Shown piece after piece: positions 16,164 to 24,455 of a stretch of DNA of 64,000 bases. The number at the start of each line of letters is the position of its first letter. Position 1 is the stretch's first letter. The stretch is from positions 1 through 64,000 of the forward strand of contig NZ_MCIA01000031.1 in NCBI RefSeq assembly GCF_003609635.1, read 5' to 3'. Made by a program: the position numbers and the translations under genes. The notes under the pieces are model-generated. The model was not told the origin of the DNA and did not search any database. It saw nothing but the letters and a program-made list of their open reading frames with translations. The DNA comes from Lacrimispora algidixylanolytica (GTDB lineage: Bacteria; Bacillota; Clostridia; Lachnospirales; Lachnospiraceae).

Positions 16164-17258
16164 CTACCTCTCTGCCTCTTTTATGGTGATCGCCTGATTT
16201 TCTGCCCTAACGCACAGCTCAGCCGCTTTTAGCGCATGCTCCTGAGTCATGGCATATTCCGTCCGGTTGATGCAGTCCAAGATCAACTGCCCAAAGAAGG
16301 GATATCCCACCTTTCCCGTGACTTCAAAATGCTGCTCTCCTTCATCATTGATAAGGAACACGTGGTTTGAACTGCCGTCTCCTGTTCCGACATTAACGTA
16401 TTTACGAAGCTCGATATAGCCCTTAGTACCAAGAATAAAGGTTCTTCCGTCCCCCCAGGTAGAAAGCCCTTTGGGAGTCAGCCAATCTACCCGGAAATGC
16501 TGAGTCGCTCCATTATCCCCCAAGAGCACGGCATCACCAAAATCCTCCAATTCCGGGTAATCTGGGTGACTAAAGTTTCCCACTTGGGAGTACTGGACTT
16601 TTGCATCTTTTACGCCGCAGTAATATAGGAACTGTTCGATCTGGTGGCTTCCGATGTCACAAAGGATTCCGCCGTATGTTTCCTTTTGATAAAACCAATC
16701 CGGCCTGCTTTTTGGATCTCCTACCCTGTGAGGACCAAATCCATCTATATGAATGGGGGTTCCAATGGCTCCCTGGTCTATGAGTTGACCAGCAAAAACG
16801 GCTGCCTCCACATGAATCCTCTCACTGTAATAGACCATGTATTTCCTTCCCGTCTGCTTAATTACCTCTTTTACCGAGGCAAGCTGTTCTAGGGAAGTAA
16901 GAGGGGCTTTATCTGTAAAATAATCCTTTCCAGCCTTCATGACCCGAATTCCCAGCGCAGAGCGCAAGCTGGTCTTGGCAGCCGAGCATACCAGCATAAC
17001 TTCAGGATCAAGAAGCACCTCTTCTTCACTTTCTGCCACCTGGACCTGGGGAAATGCTTTTATGAAATCAGCTATCTTTTTAGGATCCGGGTCGTAAACC
17101 CACTTAAGTTTTGCCCCTGCTTCTGTTAAACCATTACACATACCATAAATATGACCGTGATCCAGTGCCACAGCCGCAATGCAAAAGACACCTTTTTCAA
17201 CCACTGGCTGTGGTTTCCCCTTTGGTGCATAATTCATGCCATCTTTCCCCATTTCCAT
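16164..17258 (-). CDS. Gfo/Idh/MocA-family NAD(P)-dependent oxidoreductase
   Basis: About 364 residues. It has an N-terminal Rossmann domain (FCIAAVALDHGHIYGMC; SAAKTSLRSALGIRVMKAGKD; DKAPLTS) and a C-terminal GFO_IDH_MocA domain with GGILCDIGSHQIEQFLYY, the region that usually contributes the catalytic His/Asp. Family members oxidise or epimerise sugars, inositols or glycosidic substrates. Its place beside a GH67/ABC sugar locus suggests a role in uronic or xylo-sugar metabolism. ATG at 17258 is preferred because AAGGAG precedes it; an ATG 18 bases upstream lies before that site. Confidence 0.78.
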   Translation of the reverse strand: MEMGKDGMNYAPKGKPQPVVEKGVFCIAAVALDHGHIYGMCNGLTEAGAKLKWVYDPDPKKIADFIKAFPQVQVAESEEEVLLDPEVMLVCSAAKTSLRSALGIRVMKAGKDYFTDKAPLTSLEQLASVKEVIKQTGRKYMVYYSERIHVEAAVFAGQLIDQGAIGTPIHIDGFGPHRVGDPKSRPDWFYQKETYGGILCDIGSHQIEQFLYYCGVKDAKVQYSQVGNFSHPDYPELEDFGDAVLLGDNGATQHFRVDWLTPKGLSTWGDGRTFILGTKGYIELRKYVNVGTGDGSSNHVFLINDEGEQHFEVTGKVGYPFFGQLILDCINRTEYAMTQEHALKAAELCVRAENQAITIKEAER

Positions 17259-17300
17259 CCCTTTATCTCCTTTCATCTGTACCCCGCTTTTGGGTCTATC

Positions 17301-17375
17301 TTATTTCCCGGCAAACGCTTTGTCGTAATACTCCGTCCGCTCTGTGATAATCTGGTCGTAACCCGCCTTTTTCAA
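17301..17375 (-). pseudogene. C-terminal gene fragment, identity uncertain
   Basis: The minus strand reads KKAGYDQIITERTEYYDKAF and AGK before TAA, preceded directly by an in-frame TGA. The pattern looks like the last 25 residues of an enzyme or solute-binding protein whose body has been deleted. It sits between two genes of the same strand. Confidence 0.3.
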
Positions 17376-17383
17376 TTGGTAAC

Positions 17384-17977
17384 TTATTTTGCAAAGTACT
17401 CTTCCCTGATGACACTGTTCTCTGTATTTTTATCCGTTGAGGTGGGCGCTCTAATGGCTTTCATAATTTCCTCCATCGGCTTCCCCCCATCCACTTCAAT
17501 CTGCCTGCACATTAATCGCTTCTGCCATTCATCATGGTTTGCCTTACTGCGCATGGAAACATCACCGGTATCATACTTAGCCGCCCAGTTCATAAACTCC
17601 ACATGTTGTTCAAACATGTCGCCCCCTGTTTCAATTCTGGGCCCAAATCGCTCCTTTTCCCGCATATGAATCCGTTCTAGACGAACGCTTTGATCTGTCA
17701 CCACTCGGATTGCTAAATCAAAATATGGAATAAGCTCATCACCCCAATCAACCAACGAGCCTGTTATGACCACTGCGTCATGAGCTTTGATATCCCGTTT
17801 CATCAAGAAAAGTCTCTCCTCAATACTTCGTTTCTTACTGAATCTGGGGTCTGTTGGCAACCAGTAATAATCATCCGTATCCATATGAAAATAATCGTAT
17901 CTCTTTGAGATCTCTTCGCCTAAAGTTGATGTACCTGATCCGGAAGCCCCGTAGATATGAATCACCTTATACCTCAT
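17384..17977 (-). CDS. P-loop NTPase, adenylate/shikimate-kinase-like
   Basis: A 197-residue soluble protein with Walker A GASGSGTST (residues 10-18), an early DTDDYYW segment and VVITGSLVDWGDELIPYFD, the layout of small nucleotide or metabolite kinases (AAA_17/AAA_18-type). A C-terminal Arg-rich lid region (RLERIHMREKERFG) is visible. The substrate is unknown. It ends upstream of the Gfo/Idh gene and lies 13 bases after the AraC gene, so the three probably form one transcript. Confidence 0.65.
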   Translation of the reverse strand: MRYKVIHIYGASGSGTSTLGEEISKRYDYFHMDTDDYYWLPTDPRFSKKRSIEERLFLMKRDIKAHDAVVITGSLVDWGDELIPYFDLAIRVVTDQSVRLERIHMREKERFGPRIETGGDMFEQHVEFMNWAAKYDTGDVSMRSKANHDEWQKRLMCRQIEVDGGKPMEEIMKAIRAPTSTDKNTENSVIREEYFAK

Positions 17978-17990
17978 TTTTTTCTTCCCC

Positions 17991-18803
17991 CTAATCTATT
18001 TCTAATCCTTTCCCCTTTTCCGGAAATAACTCCGAAGGAGGAATTCCTTTCTTTTTCTTAAATAGTCTGCTGAAATAAAAAATATCAGAAAATCCACATT
18101 GCAATGCAACCTCACTGACCCCGTATTCTCCGCTTTTCAACATGCTTTCCGCATAATTTAGGCGAAGAGAGGTTAAATACTGTTTAAAGGTCATACCAGT
18201 GGTCTGCTGAAACAAACTGCCATAATAAACAGGATGGAGATCAAACTGTTTTGCCAGCTTATCTATGGTCAAGGCTGGCTCTGAATAATGGCTGCTCATA
18301 AATTGAATGCTGTTTTTAATGCGTGGATCATCTTGACTGATTCGCTTTTCATTTAAAAGAAGATTGGAAGCCTGATAAAGTATGAGGCACATATTAGCCC
18401 TCACCTTTAGCATGTATCCAAAATCACGCTGCATCCATTCCCCATGAATATCATGAAACAGCGTAATGAGTCTAGGGATAATTCCAATGTGGCTAATAAT
18501 GGGAAAAGGCAGAGATACATCCTGTCCCTTTAAATCGCTGAGGAAAAAATTGACCACGTAACACTCCATTAAGTCTTCTGGAATATTGGTCGCCGCACGG
18601 TAAGTTTTCTTGGGGATACAAAGTAAATCTCCCTTTTTAACGGTGTATTCCTTATCGCCTATCATATACTTCGCCCTGCCTTTAATGACATAGGTGATAT
18701 CAATAAATGGGGTAATACCCGCTTCTATTTTCCAATTGACCGTACACTTTCTGTGTATGTAATAATGAAGTTCTGGAATCATATTATTAAAATCCAAATC
18801 CAT
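17991..18803 (-). CDS. AraC-family regulator of the glucuronoxylan locus
   Basis: A 270-residue regulator. Residues 1-150 are a cupin-type ligand domain (VIKGRAKYMIGDKEYTVKKG), and residues about 165-265 are two helix-turn-helix motifs (TIDKLAKQFDLHPVYYGSLF and VSEVALQCGFSDIFYFSRLF). It is divergent from the GH67/ABC operon and likely activates it in response to a xylan-derived sugar. ATG at 18803 is preceded by AAGGAG at 8 bases; an earlier GTG is less well placed. Confidence 0.82.
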   Translation of the reverse strand: MDLDFNNMIPELHYYIHRKCTVNWKIEAGITPFIDITYVIKGRAKYMIGDKEYTVKKGDLLCIPKKTYRAATNIPEDLMECYVVNFFLSDLKGQDVSLPFPIISHIGIIPRLITLFHDIHGEWMQRDFGYMLKVRANMCLILYQASNLLLNEKRISQDDPRIKNSIQFMSSHYSEPALTIDKLAKQFDLHPVYYGSLFQQTTGMTFKQYLTSLRLNYAESMLKSGEYGVSEVALQCGFSDIFYFSRLFKKKKGIPPSELFPEKGKGLEID

Positions 18804-18860
18804 AATAAGCACTCCTTATCGACAAAAACCGCGTAAACTCGTTTGTTTTGGGTTAATACT

Positions 18861-18889
18861 ATTATAAATTAAGACCCAAATTTTAGCAA
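18861..18889 (-). promoter_or_regulatory. Promoter of the AraC-family gene
   Basis: On the minus strand TTGCTA (18889-18884), a 17-base spacer and TATAAT (18866-18861). In the rest of the 305-base AraC/GH67 interval there is a plus-strand TATAAT at 18972-18977 without a good -35 box, which would suit an activator-dependent promoter for the GH67 operon. Confidence 0.6.
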
Positions 18890-19108
18890 CTGAGTTATGC
18901 GAATCGAAAATAATCTTTAAAAAGTACAAATTACCTTTGATAAATTCATTCAATTCCCTGGTTTGCGTTGATATAATGTACATAGTTTCACTCTTCATTC
19001 GACAATATTTTATGCAATTTGAATATTGGAAGACAAACGAAAAGACATTTCCGGGATGTCTGTAGCTTTATAAGAAAATAGTACCAATCATTAGGAGGAT
19101 TTCACAAC

Positions 19109-21073
19109 ATGTTTGAGACAAGAGATTTGTGCTGGCTTACGAAAGAAGTGCAAAGCCCCGGGATATCGACCTGGTATATTGATCACTCAAAAGATTCGCC
19201 TTTCCTTACCACCATGGAGCGTGAGATGCCACTGCTGTTTGAAGGAATCTCATATTCTAACAAACCAGAAGCTTCTATCGTTTTTTCTATCATTGAGGAA
19301 ACAGCTCTTAATCAGGATGGCTATCGAATTGAACAAGCAACACAGGGCTATGAGGTAGTAAGTAACTCTCATGAGGGACTCCTCTTTGGAATGTTTGGCT
19401 TGTACCGTTTGCTGCTGACTGGAGATGATGTTACATTTCCTTACCAGTCTGTGCCAGATCAAAATATCCGTATGGTGAATCACTGGGATAATTTTGACGG
19501 TTCCATTGAACGAGGGTACGCTGGAAGCTCTATCTTTTATGATCAGAATACCTTTCGTGGAGACATGGAACTCATCGGGCAGTATGCCAGACTTTTGGCC
19601 TCTGTTGGATTAAATGCCATATCCATTAACAACGTCAATGTACATAAACTAGAAAGCTTCTTTATTAAAGAAGAATCCTTAAAAGAAATCAAAAAAATCG
19701 TAGAGATATTTTCTTCCTACGGAATAAAGACCTTTCTCTCCATTAATTTTGCAGCTCCTATGATCGTAGGAAACTTAACCACCGCCGATCCTCTTTCTCT
19801 TGAAGTAGAGACCTGGTGGAAGGAAGTAATTGGAGAGATATACCGCATCATTCCTAACTTTGGAGGCTTTTTAGTAAAAGCCGATTCGGAAGGCGAACCA
19901 GGACCATTTACTTACGGCAGGAATCACGACGAAGGGGCAAACATGCTGGCAAAAGCAATCAAACCCTTTGGTGGACTTGTTATCTGGCGCTGCTTTGTTT
20001 ATGACTGCACCCAGGACTGGCGAGATAGAAATCTTGACAGGGCCAGGGCGGCTTATGACATATTCAAAGATTTAGACGGGCGCTTTGAAGATAATGCAAT
20101 TCTGCAAATCAAAAATGGACCTATTGATTTTCAAATCAGAGAGCCAGTCTCTCCTTTGTTTGGATCAATGAAAAAAACCAATCACATCCTGGAATTTCAG
20201 ATTACCCAGGAATATACCGGCCATCAAAAGGATGTCTGCTATCTCATTCCCATGTGGAAAGAGGTGCTGGACTTTGATACCAAATACGATGGCAAAAGCC
20301 TTGTGAAATCAGCGGTTCGGAAAAACTCACCAAATCAGAGCAATTCCGGCATTGCCGCAGTGGTAAACGTAGGAATGGACCGCAACTGGACAGGCAACAA
20401 ATTGGCCCAGGCTAATCTCTACGGTTATGGCAGGCTCATCTGGAACAATGAATTATCCTCTCAGGAAATTGCAGAGGAATGGACAAAACTAACCTTTGAC
20501 TTAGAAAAACCACACCTTGATAAGATTTGCTCCATTCTTACTACTTCCAGAGATACCTATGAAGATTACACCTGCCCACTTTCGGTGGGATTTATGTGCA
20601 GGCCCTCCCTCCATTATGGACCAGATGTGGATGGGTATGAGTATGACAAGTGGGGTACGTACCATTATGCCGATAGAGACGGCGTGGGACGAGACAGGAC
20701 CATTGCCACAGGAACTGGCTATACCAAACAGTATTCCAAGGAACGCTGTGAGGAATACGATTGTATTTCAACCTGTCCCGATGAGCTTTTGCTCTTCTTT
20801 CACCATGTGCTCTACACCCATGTACTGCATTCTGGAAAGACAGTGATTCAGCACATCTATGATACCCATTTCCAAGGGGTTGAAAGGGTCCTGGAATATC
20901 AGGTTATCTGGGATGGCCTCAAAGAGTTTATAGAGGAAGAGGCCTATGAAAATGTTAAAGAACGTCTCATACAGCAGGAGAAACATGCAGTGAACTGGCG
21001 AGATCAGGTAAATACTTATTTTTATCGCAAATCCGGAATACCGGATGAAAAAGGCAGAAGGATATTTGATTAA
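19109..21073 (+). CDS. aguA: Alpha-glucuronidase, GH67
   Basis: A 654-residue protein without signal peptide, so cytoplasmic. NIRMVNHWDNFDGSIERGYA and FLVKADSEGEPGPFTYGR are hallmark GH67 segments; the latter holds the acid catalyst Glu. QIKNGPIDFQIREP carries the Asp and Glu that activate the water molecule in this inverting family. GH67 enzymes remove 4-O-methyl-glucuronic acid from the non-reducing end of aldouronic acids. The product would come from the ABC importer encoded next. AGGAGG precedes the ATG. It is the first gene of a plus-strand operon divergent from AraC. Confidence 0.9.
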   Translation: MFETRDLCWLTKEVQSPGISTWYIDHSKDSPFLTTMEREMPLLFEGISYSNKPEASIVFSIIEETALNQDGYRIEQATQGYEVVSNSHEGLLFGMFGLYRLLLTGDDVTFPYQSVPDQNIRMVNHWDNFDGSIERGYAGSSIFYDQNTFRGDMELIGQYARLLASVGLNAISINNVNVHKLESFFIKEESLKEIKKIVEIFSSYGIKTFLSINFAAPMIVGNLTTADPLSLEVETWWKEVIGEIYRIIPNFGGFLVKADSEGEPGPFTYGRNHDEGANMLAKAIKPFGGLVIWRCFVYDCTQDWRDRNLDRARAAYDIFKDLDGRFEDNAILQIKNGPIDFQIREPVSPLFGSMKKTNHILEFQITQEYTGHQKDVCYLIPMWKEVLDFDTKYDGKSLVKSAVRKNSPNQSNSGIAAVVNVGMDRNWTGNKLAQANLYGYGRLIWNNELSSQEIAEEWTKLTFDLEKPHLDKICSILTTSRDTYEDYTCPLSVGFMCRPSLHYGPDVDGYEYDKWGTYHYADRDGVGRDRTIATGTGYTKQYSKERCEEYDCISTCPDELLLFFHHVLYTHVLHSGKTVIQHIYDTHFQGVERVLEYQVIWDGLKEFIEEEAYENVKERLIQQEKHAVNWRDQVNTYFYRKSGIPDEKGRRIFD

Positions 21074-21123
21074 CATTGTTAATTGGATATAGCAATGAAA
21101 GAATAGTAAAGAGAGGTATCGTA

Positions 21124-22479
21124 ATGAGGAAGTGGAAAAAAACAAGTTTTATGTGTGCAGCTGCATTGGCTGCAAGTCTTACGCTGGCAGGCTGCGGGGG
21201 TGGCTCAAGCAACACATCAGCCAGTGGTGATTCCAAGGCAAAAGGCAGTGACGAACCAGTAGAATTAAGCTTTTCCTGGTGGGGCAATGATGACCGTCAT
21301 CAGGCAACACAAAAGGCAATTGATGCATTTAATGCAGCTCATGAAGGAAAGATCAAGGTAACAGGCGAGCCATCAGGATTTGGCAACCTGGAAGAGACCT
21401 TTGCTACCCGTTATGCTGGTGGTACTGCAGCAGATGTCATGACAGTCAACTATCCTTGGATCTTACAGTACAGCCCAAAAGGCGACGGTTTTTATGATCT
21501 GGACCAGATAAAAGATACCTTTGATTTTACCCAATATGACACTGGATTTTTAGAGTTTGGTAAAAGCAATGGTAAGATGCAGGCCATTCCTTACGGACAG
21601 AATACATTGGGCGTATATTTAAATAAATCTGCCTTTGACCGTGCTGGAATTAAAGAGATCCCAAAAACCTTTGAGGAATACAAAGCTGCTGCAAAAATCA
21701 TTACAGAGAAAGACCCAAATACATATTTAATCGTAAGCCCTACGTTCCGCTTTGCTGCAACGTATTACTTACAGCAGAAAACAGGAAAAGGCGAGTTTGC
21801 AGATGATTTAAGCATGAACTACACCTTAGATGATTATAAAGAAGCGCTGGCATGGTATAAGGATTTATCCGATGCTCATGTATTCTGTTCTAGAAAAGAT
21901 TATATTGAGAATGTAGGCAACGATCCTGTTTCCATTGCTCAGAATCCTAAGTTCATTAGCGGTGGTTATCTTGGCGTACTGGAGTGGACCGGTGGAATTG
22001 CTTCCAATGCTAAAACCCTTGCAGATAAAGGTGACGAGCTGATCGTGGCTCCACTTCCAGTTATTGAAGGAGCAAAGTTTGAAGGTACCATGGCAAAACC
22101 ATCTTTGACTCTTGCAATCTCAAAGGATTCCAAACATCCAAAGGAAGCAGCTGAATTCTTACAGTATATCTTAAATGACAAAGAAGGCACAAAGCTCATG
22201 GGTTCCACCCGTGGTATGGTAGCTTCAAAGGCAGCAAAAGCATCTTTAGAAGAAGATAAACAGATCGAGGGCGCTGTAAAACAGGCTTACGATTTTACAA
22301 AAGATGCAAAAGTTATCAACAACTCTCCTATTTTTGAAAATTCTATTTTCACCAATGCCTATGATACAAATTACGAGAAATTTGAATTTGGTCAGAGTAC
22401 CTTAGATGAAACAGCAAAAGCAATCTTTGATGCCACAACTGAACAGGTAGCAAAGTTAAAACAGCAGTACGGAAAATAA
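21124..22479 (+). CDS. Sugar ABC transporter substrate-binding lipoprotein
   Basis: A 451-residue lipoprotein: basic start (MRKWKKTS), hydrophobic stretch and lipobox LAGC, then a Gly/Ser linker, so it is anchored outside the membrane by its cysteine. The mature part is a family 1 solute-binding protein (ELSFSWWGNDDRHQATQKAI; NTLGVYLNKSAFDRAGI). With the two permeases that follow it forms a CUT1-type importer, probably for aldouronic acids or xylo-oligosaccharides. No ATPase gene is present; a shared MsmX-type ATPase elsewhere is likely. ATG at 21124 follows GAGAGG and gives a proper signal sequence. Confidence 0.88.
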   Translation: MRKWKKTSFMCAAALAASLTLAGCGGGSSNTSASGDSKAKGSDEPVELSFSWWGNDDRHQATQKAIDAFNAAHEGKIKVTGEPSGFGNLEETFATRYAGGTAADVMTVNYPWILQYSPKGDGFYDLDQIKDTFDFTQYDTGFLEFGKSNGKMQAIPYGQNTLGVYLNKSAFDRAGIKEIPKTFEEYKAAAKIITEKDPNTYLIVSPTFRFAATYYLQQKTGKGEFADDLSMNYTLDDYKEALAWYKDLSDAHVFCSRKDYIENVGNDPVSIAQNPKFISGGYLGVLEWTGGIASNAKTLADKGDELIVAPLPVIEGAKFEGTMAKPSLTLAISKDSKHPKEAAEFLQYILNDKEGTKLMGSTRGMVASKAAKASLEEDKQIEGAVKQAYDFTKDAKVINNSPIFENSIFTNAYDTNYEKFEFGQSTLDETAKAIFDATTEQVAKLKQQYGK

Positions 22480-22502
22480 TTCATAATTAAAATCCATTTG
22501 AA

Positions 22503-22540
22503 TGTATTGCAGGTGAGGACCTATCTTCTCCTGCAATACA
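22503..22540 (+). promoter_or_regulatory. Intercistronic hairpin between binding protein and permease
   Basis: TGTATTGCAGG (22503-22513) is fully complementary to 22530-22540. There is no T-run, so it is probably an mRNA processing or stabilising element that keeps binding-protein expression above permease expression, as in other sugar ABC operons. Confidence 0.55.
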
Positions 22541-22561
22541 TGGGTAAAAGGGGGAAGCTTC

Positions 22562-23434
22562 TTGAGACACAGTAAAATAGGACTTGTATATATTCTTCCA
22601 TGGTTAATTGGAATGGTTTTTCTTACTCTGTATCCATTTATCAATGCACTTGTTATCAGTTTTTCCGATTACAATTTAGTAAGAGAACCAAACTTTATCG
22701 GTTTGACGAACTACACGAATCTTTTCAAAGATAAGGATTTCATAAGCACACTGGTTGCCACCTTAAAATACACGGTGTTCACGGTGCCTTTGCAGCTTAC
22801 ATTCGCTTTATTTATTGCGTATATTTTAAACTTTAAACTGAAATTGATTAATTTTTATCGCACTGCTTATTATATTCCTTCCTTGCTTGGCGGCAACGTT
22901 GCCGTAGCTGTCTTATGGCGGTTTTTATTTCAGCAGGATGGCTTTGTAAACCGTTTTATCGGTATGTTCGGCGGTCAGCCAGTGCCTTGGCTTTCATCTC
23001 CTACGGGTGCCATGAGCATAATCGTTATTCTAAAAGTATGGCAGTTTGGTTCTGCCATGTTGATTTTCCTTGCAGCGTTAAAGGATGTTCCTTCTGACCT
23101 TTACGAGGCCGCCAGTGTAGATGGCGCAACAAAATTTCACTCTTTCTTTAAAATTACCATTCCACTTATAACACCTACCATCTTTTTCAACCTGGTTATG
23201 CAGCTAGTCAATGCATTCCAGGAGTTTAACGGTCCATATCTGGTAACAGGCAGGGGCCCCCTAAATTCAACGTATCTTACCTCCATGTTCATTTATGACA
23301 ATGCCTTTAAGTTTTTTAATATGGGATATGCAAGTGCGGCCAGCTGGATCCTGTTTCTCATCATTGTATCTGTGACGCTGGTTCTTTTCGCCACACAGAA
23401 TAAATGGGTATTTTATTCTGACGGAGGTAACTAA
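22562..23434 (+). CDS. Sugar ABC transporter permease (MalF/UgpA type)
   Basis: A 290-residue membrane protein with six predicted helices and the EAA loop EAASVDGATKFHSFFKITIP about 80 residues before the end, the contact site for the ATPase. It opens with a typical first helix (LVYILPWLIGMVFLTLYPF). The start is TTG at 22562, supported by AGGGGG 8 bases upstream. It pairs with the next gene. Confidence 0.88.
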   Translation: MRHSKIGLVYILPWLIGMVFLTLYPFINALVISFSDYNLVREPNFIGLTNYTNLFKDKDFISTLVATLKYTVFTVPLQLTFALFIAYILNFKLKLINFYRTAYYIPSLLGGNVAVAVLWRFLFQQDGFVNRFIGMFGGQPVPWLSSPTGAMSIIVILKVWQFGSAMLIFLAALKDVPSDLYEAASVDGATKFHSFFKITIPLITPTIFFNLVMQLVNAFQEFNGPYLVTGRGPLNSTYLTSMFIYDNAFKFFNMGYASAASWILFLIIVSVTLVLFATQNKWVFYSDGGN

Positions 23435-23435
23435 A

Positions 23436-24320
23436 ATGGAAAAAACATATAAATTCAGCAAAATAGAACGCCGCAGACAGCAACAGCAGATGGCAGGCTC
23501 CATTGTCCGTTACATCGTTTTGACCCTTGTGGCGATTGTCATGATTTATCCCATTCTATGGCTGGTGGGCGCAACGTTTAAGACAAACAATGAGATTTTT
23601 ACCTCTGTAAACTTCATACCAAAGCGAATAGATTTTACACCTTATATTGAAGGCTGGAAAACAAGAACGAAGTATACGTTTACAACATTTTTTATGAATA
23701 CCTTTATGTTTGTAATACCTAAGATCCTCTTCTGTCTCTTATCCAGCACTTTGGTGGCCTATGGCTTTGCGAGATTCCAGTTTCCATTTAAAAAGATCTT
23801 TTTCTCTATTTTAATGGCAACCATGTTTCTTCCTGCAGTGGTAACTAGAATTCCTCTTTATCTTTTGTGGAAACAATTAGGACTGTTGGATACTTATGTA
23901 CCACTTGTAGCACCGACTATCTTTGCCAACGAACCTTTTTTCGTTTTCATGTTGATTCAGTTTTTACGCTCCATTCCAATGTATTTGGATGAAGCCGCAA
24001 CCATTGATGGGTGCAATTCCTTCCAGGTTCTTATCATGATTTTATTGCCTGCCTTGAAACCAGCACTTATAAGCTGTATTATCTTTCAGTTTGTATGGAG
24101 TTTCAATGACTTCTTAGGGCCACTGATCTACGTGACCAGTCTGGCGAAGTACCCCGTCGCCCTGGCCTTAAAAATGTCCATTGACCAAAGCAGCGGAATC
24201 GTGGAGTGGAATCAGATCCTCGCCATGTCTTTCTTAGCTCTTGTGCCAGCATTGGTTCTCTTCTTCTCCGCACAGAAGTATTTTGTGGAAGGCGTAACCT
24301 CTTCAGGAGTTAAAGGATAA
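23436..24320 (+). CDS. Sugar ABC transporter permease (MalG/UgpE type)
   Basis: A 294-residue membrane protein with six helices. The EAA loop reads EAATIDGCNSFQVLIMILLP. The conserved opening (RYIVLTLVAIVMIYPILWLV) and the C-terminal FVEGVTSSGVKG are typical of the second CUT1 permease. It starts one base after the previous stop, with GGAGG inside the upstream gene, so translation is coupled. Confidence 0.88.
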   Translation: MEKTYKFSKIERRRQQQQMAGSIVRYIVLTLVAIVMIYPILWLVGATFKTNNEIFTSVNFIPKRIDFTPYIEGWKTRTKYTFTTFFMNTFMFVIPKILFCLLSSTLVAYGFARFQFPFKKIFFSILMATMFLPAVVTRIPLYLLWKQLGLLDTYVPLVAPTIFANEPFFVFMLIQFLRSIPMYLDEAATIDGCNSFQVLIMILLPALKPALISCIIFQFVWSFNDFLGPLIYVTSLAKYPVALALKMSIDQSSGIVEWNQILAMSFLALVPALVLFFSAQKYFVEGVTSSGVKG

Positions 24321-24348
24321 TATAAGGTACATTAAGGAATAAAATACT

Positions 24349-24384
24349 TGGCTCTCGCTTTCTTACAGCGTAGAGCCATTTTTT
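24349..24384 (+). terminator. Terminator after the ABC transporter genes
   Basis: TGGCTCT (24349-24355) pairs with AGAGCCA (24372-24378), with GCT/AGC inside, and is followed by six T. The glycosidase gene beyond probably gets read-through or has its own promoter. Confidence 0.75.
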
Positions 24385-24455
24385 CAATTCACTAAGTAGT
24401 CATTATTTCACTGATAGAAAGATACCATTTATTACCATGATAGAATAGGAGAAAA

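Noticed and set aside
18816-18998. 60-codon minus-strand open frame upstream of the AraC gene
   Set aside because: It spans the AraC promoter (18861-18889), lacks a ribosome binding site and has no protein-like motif.
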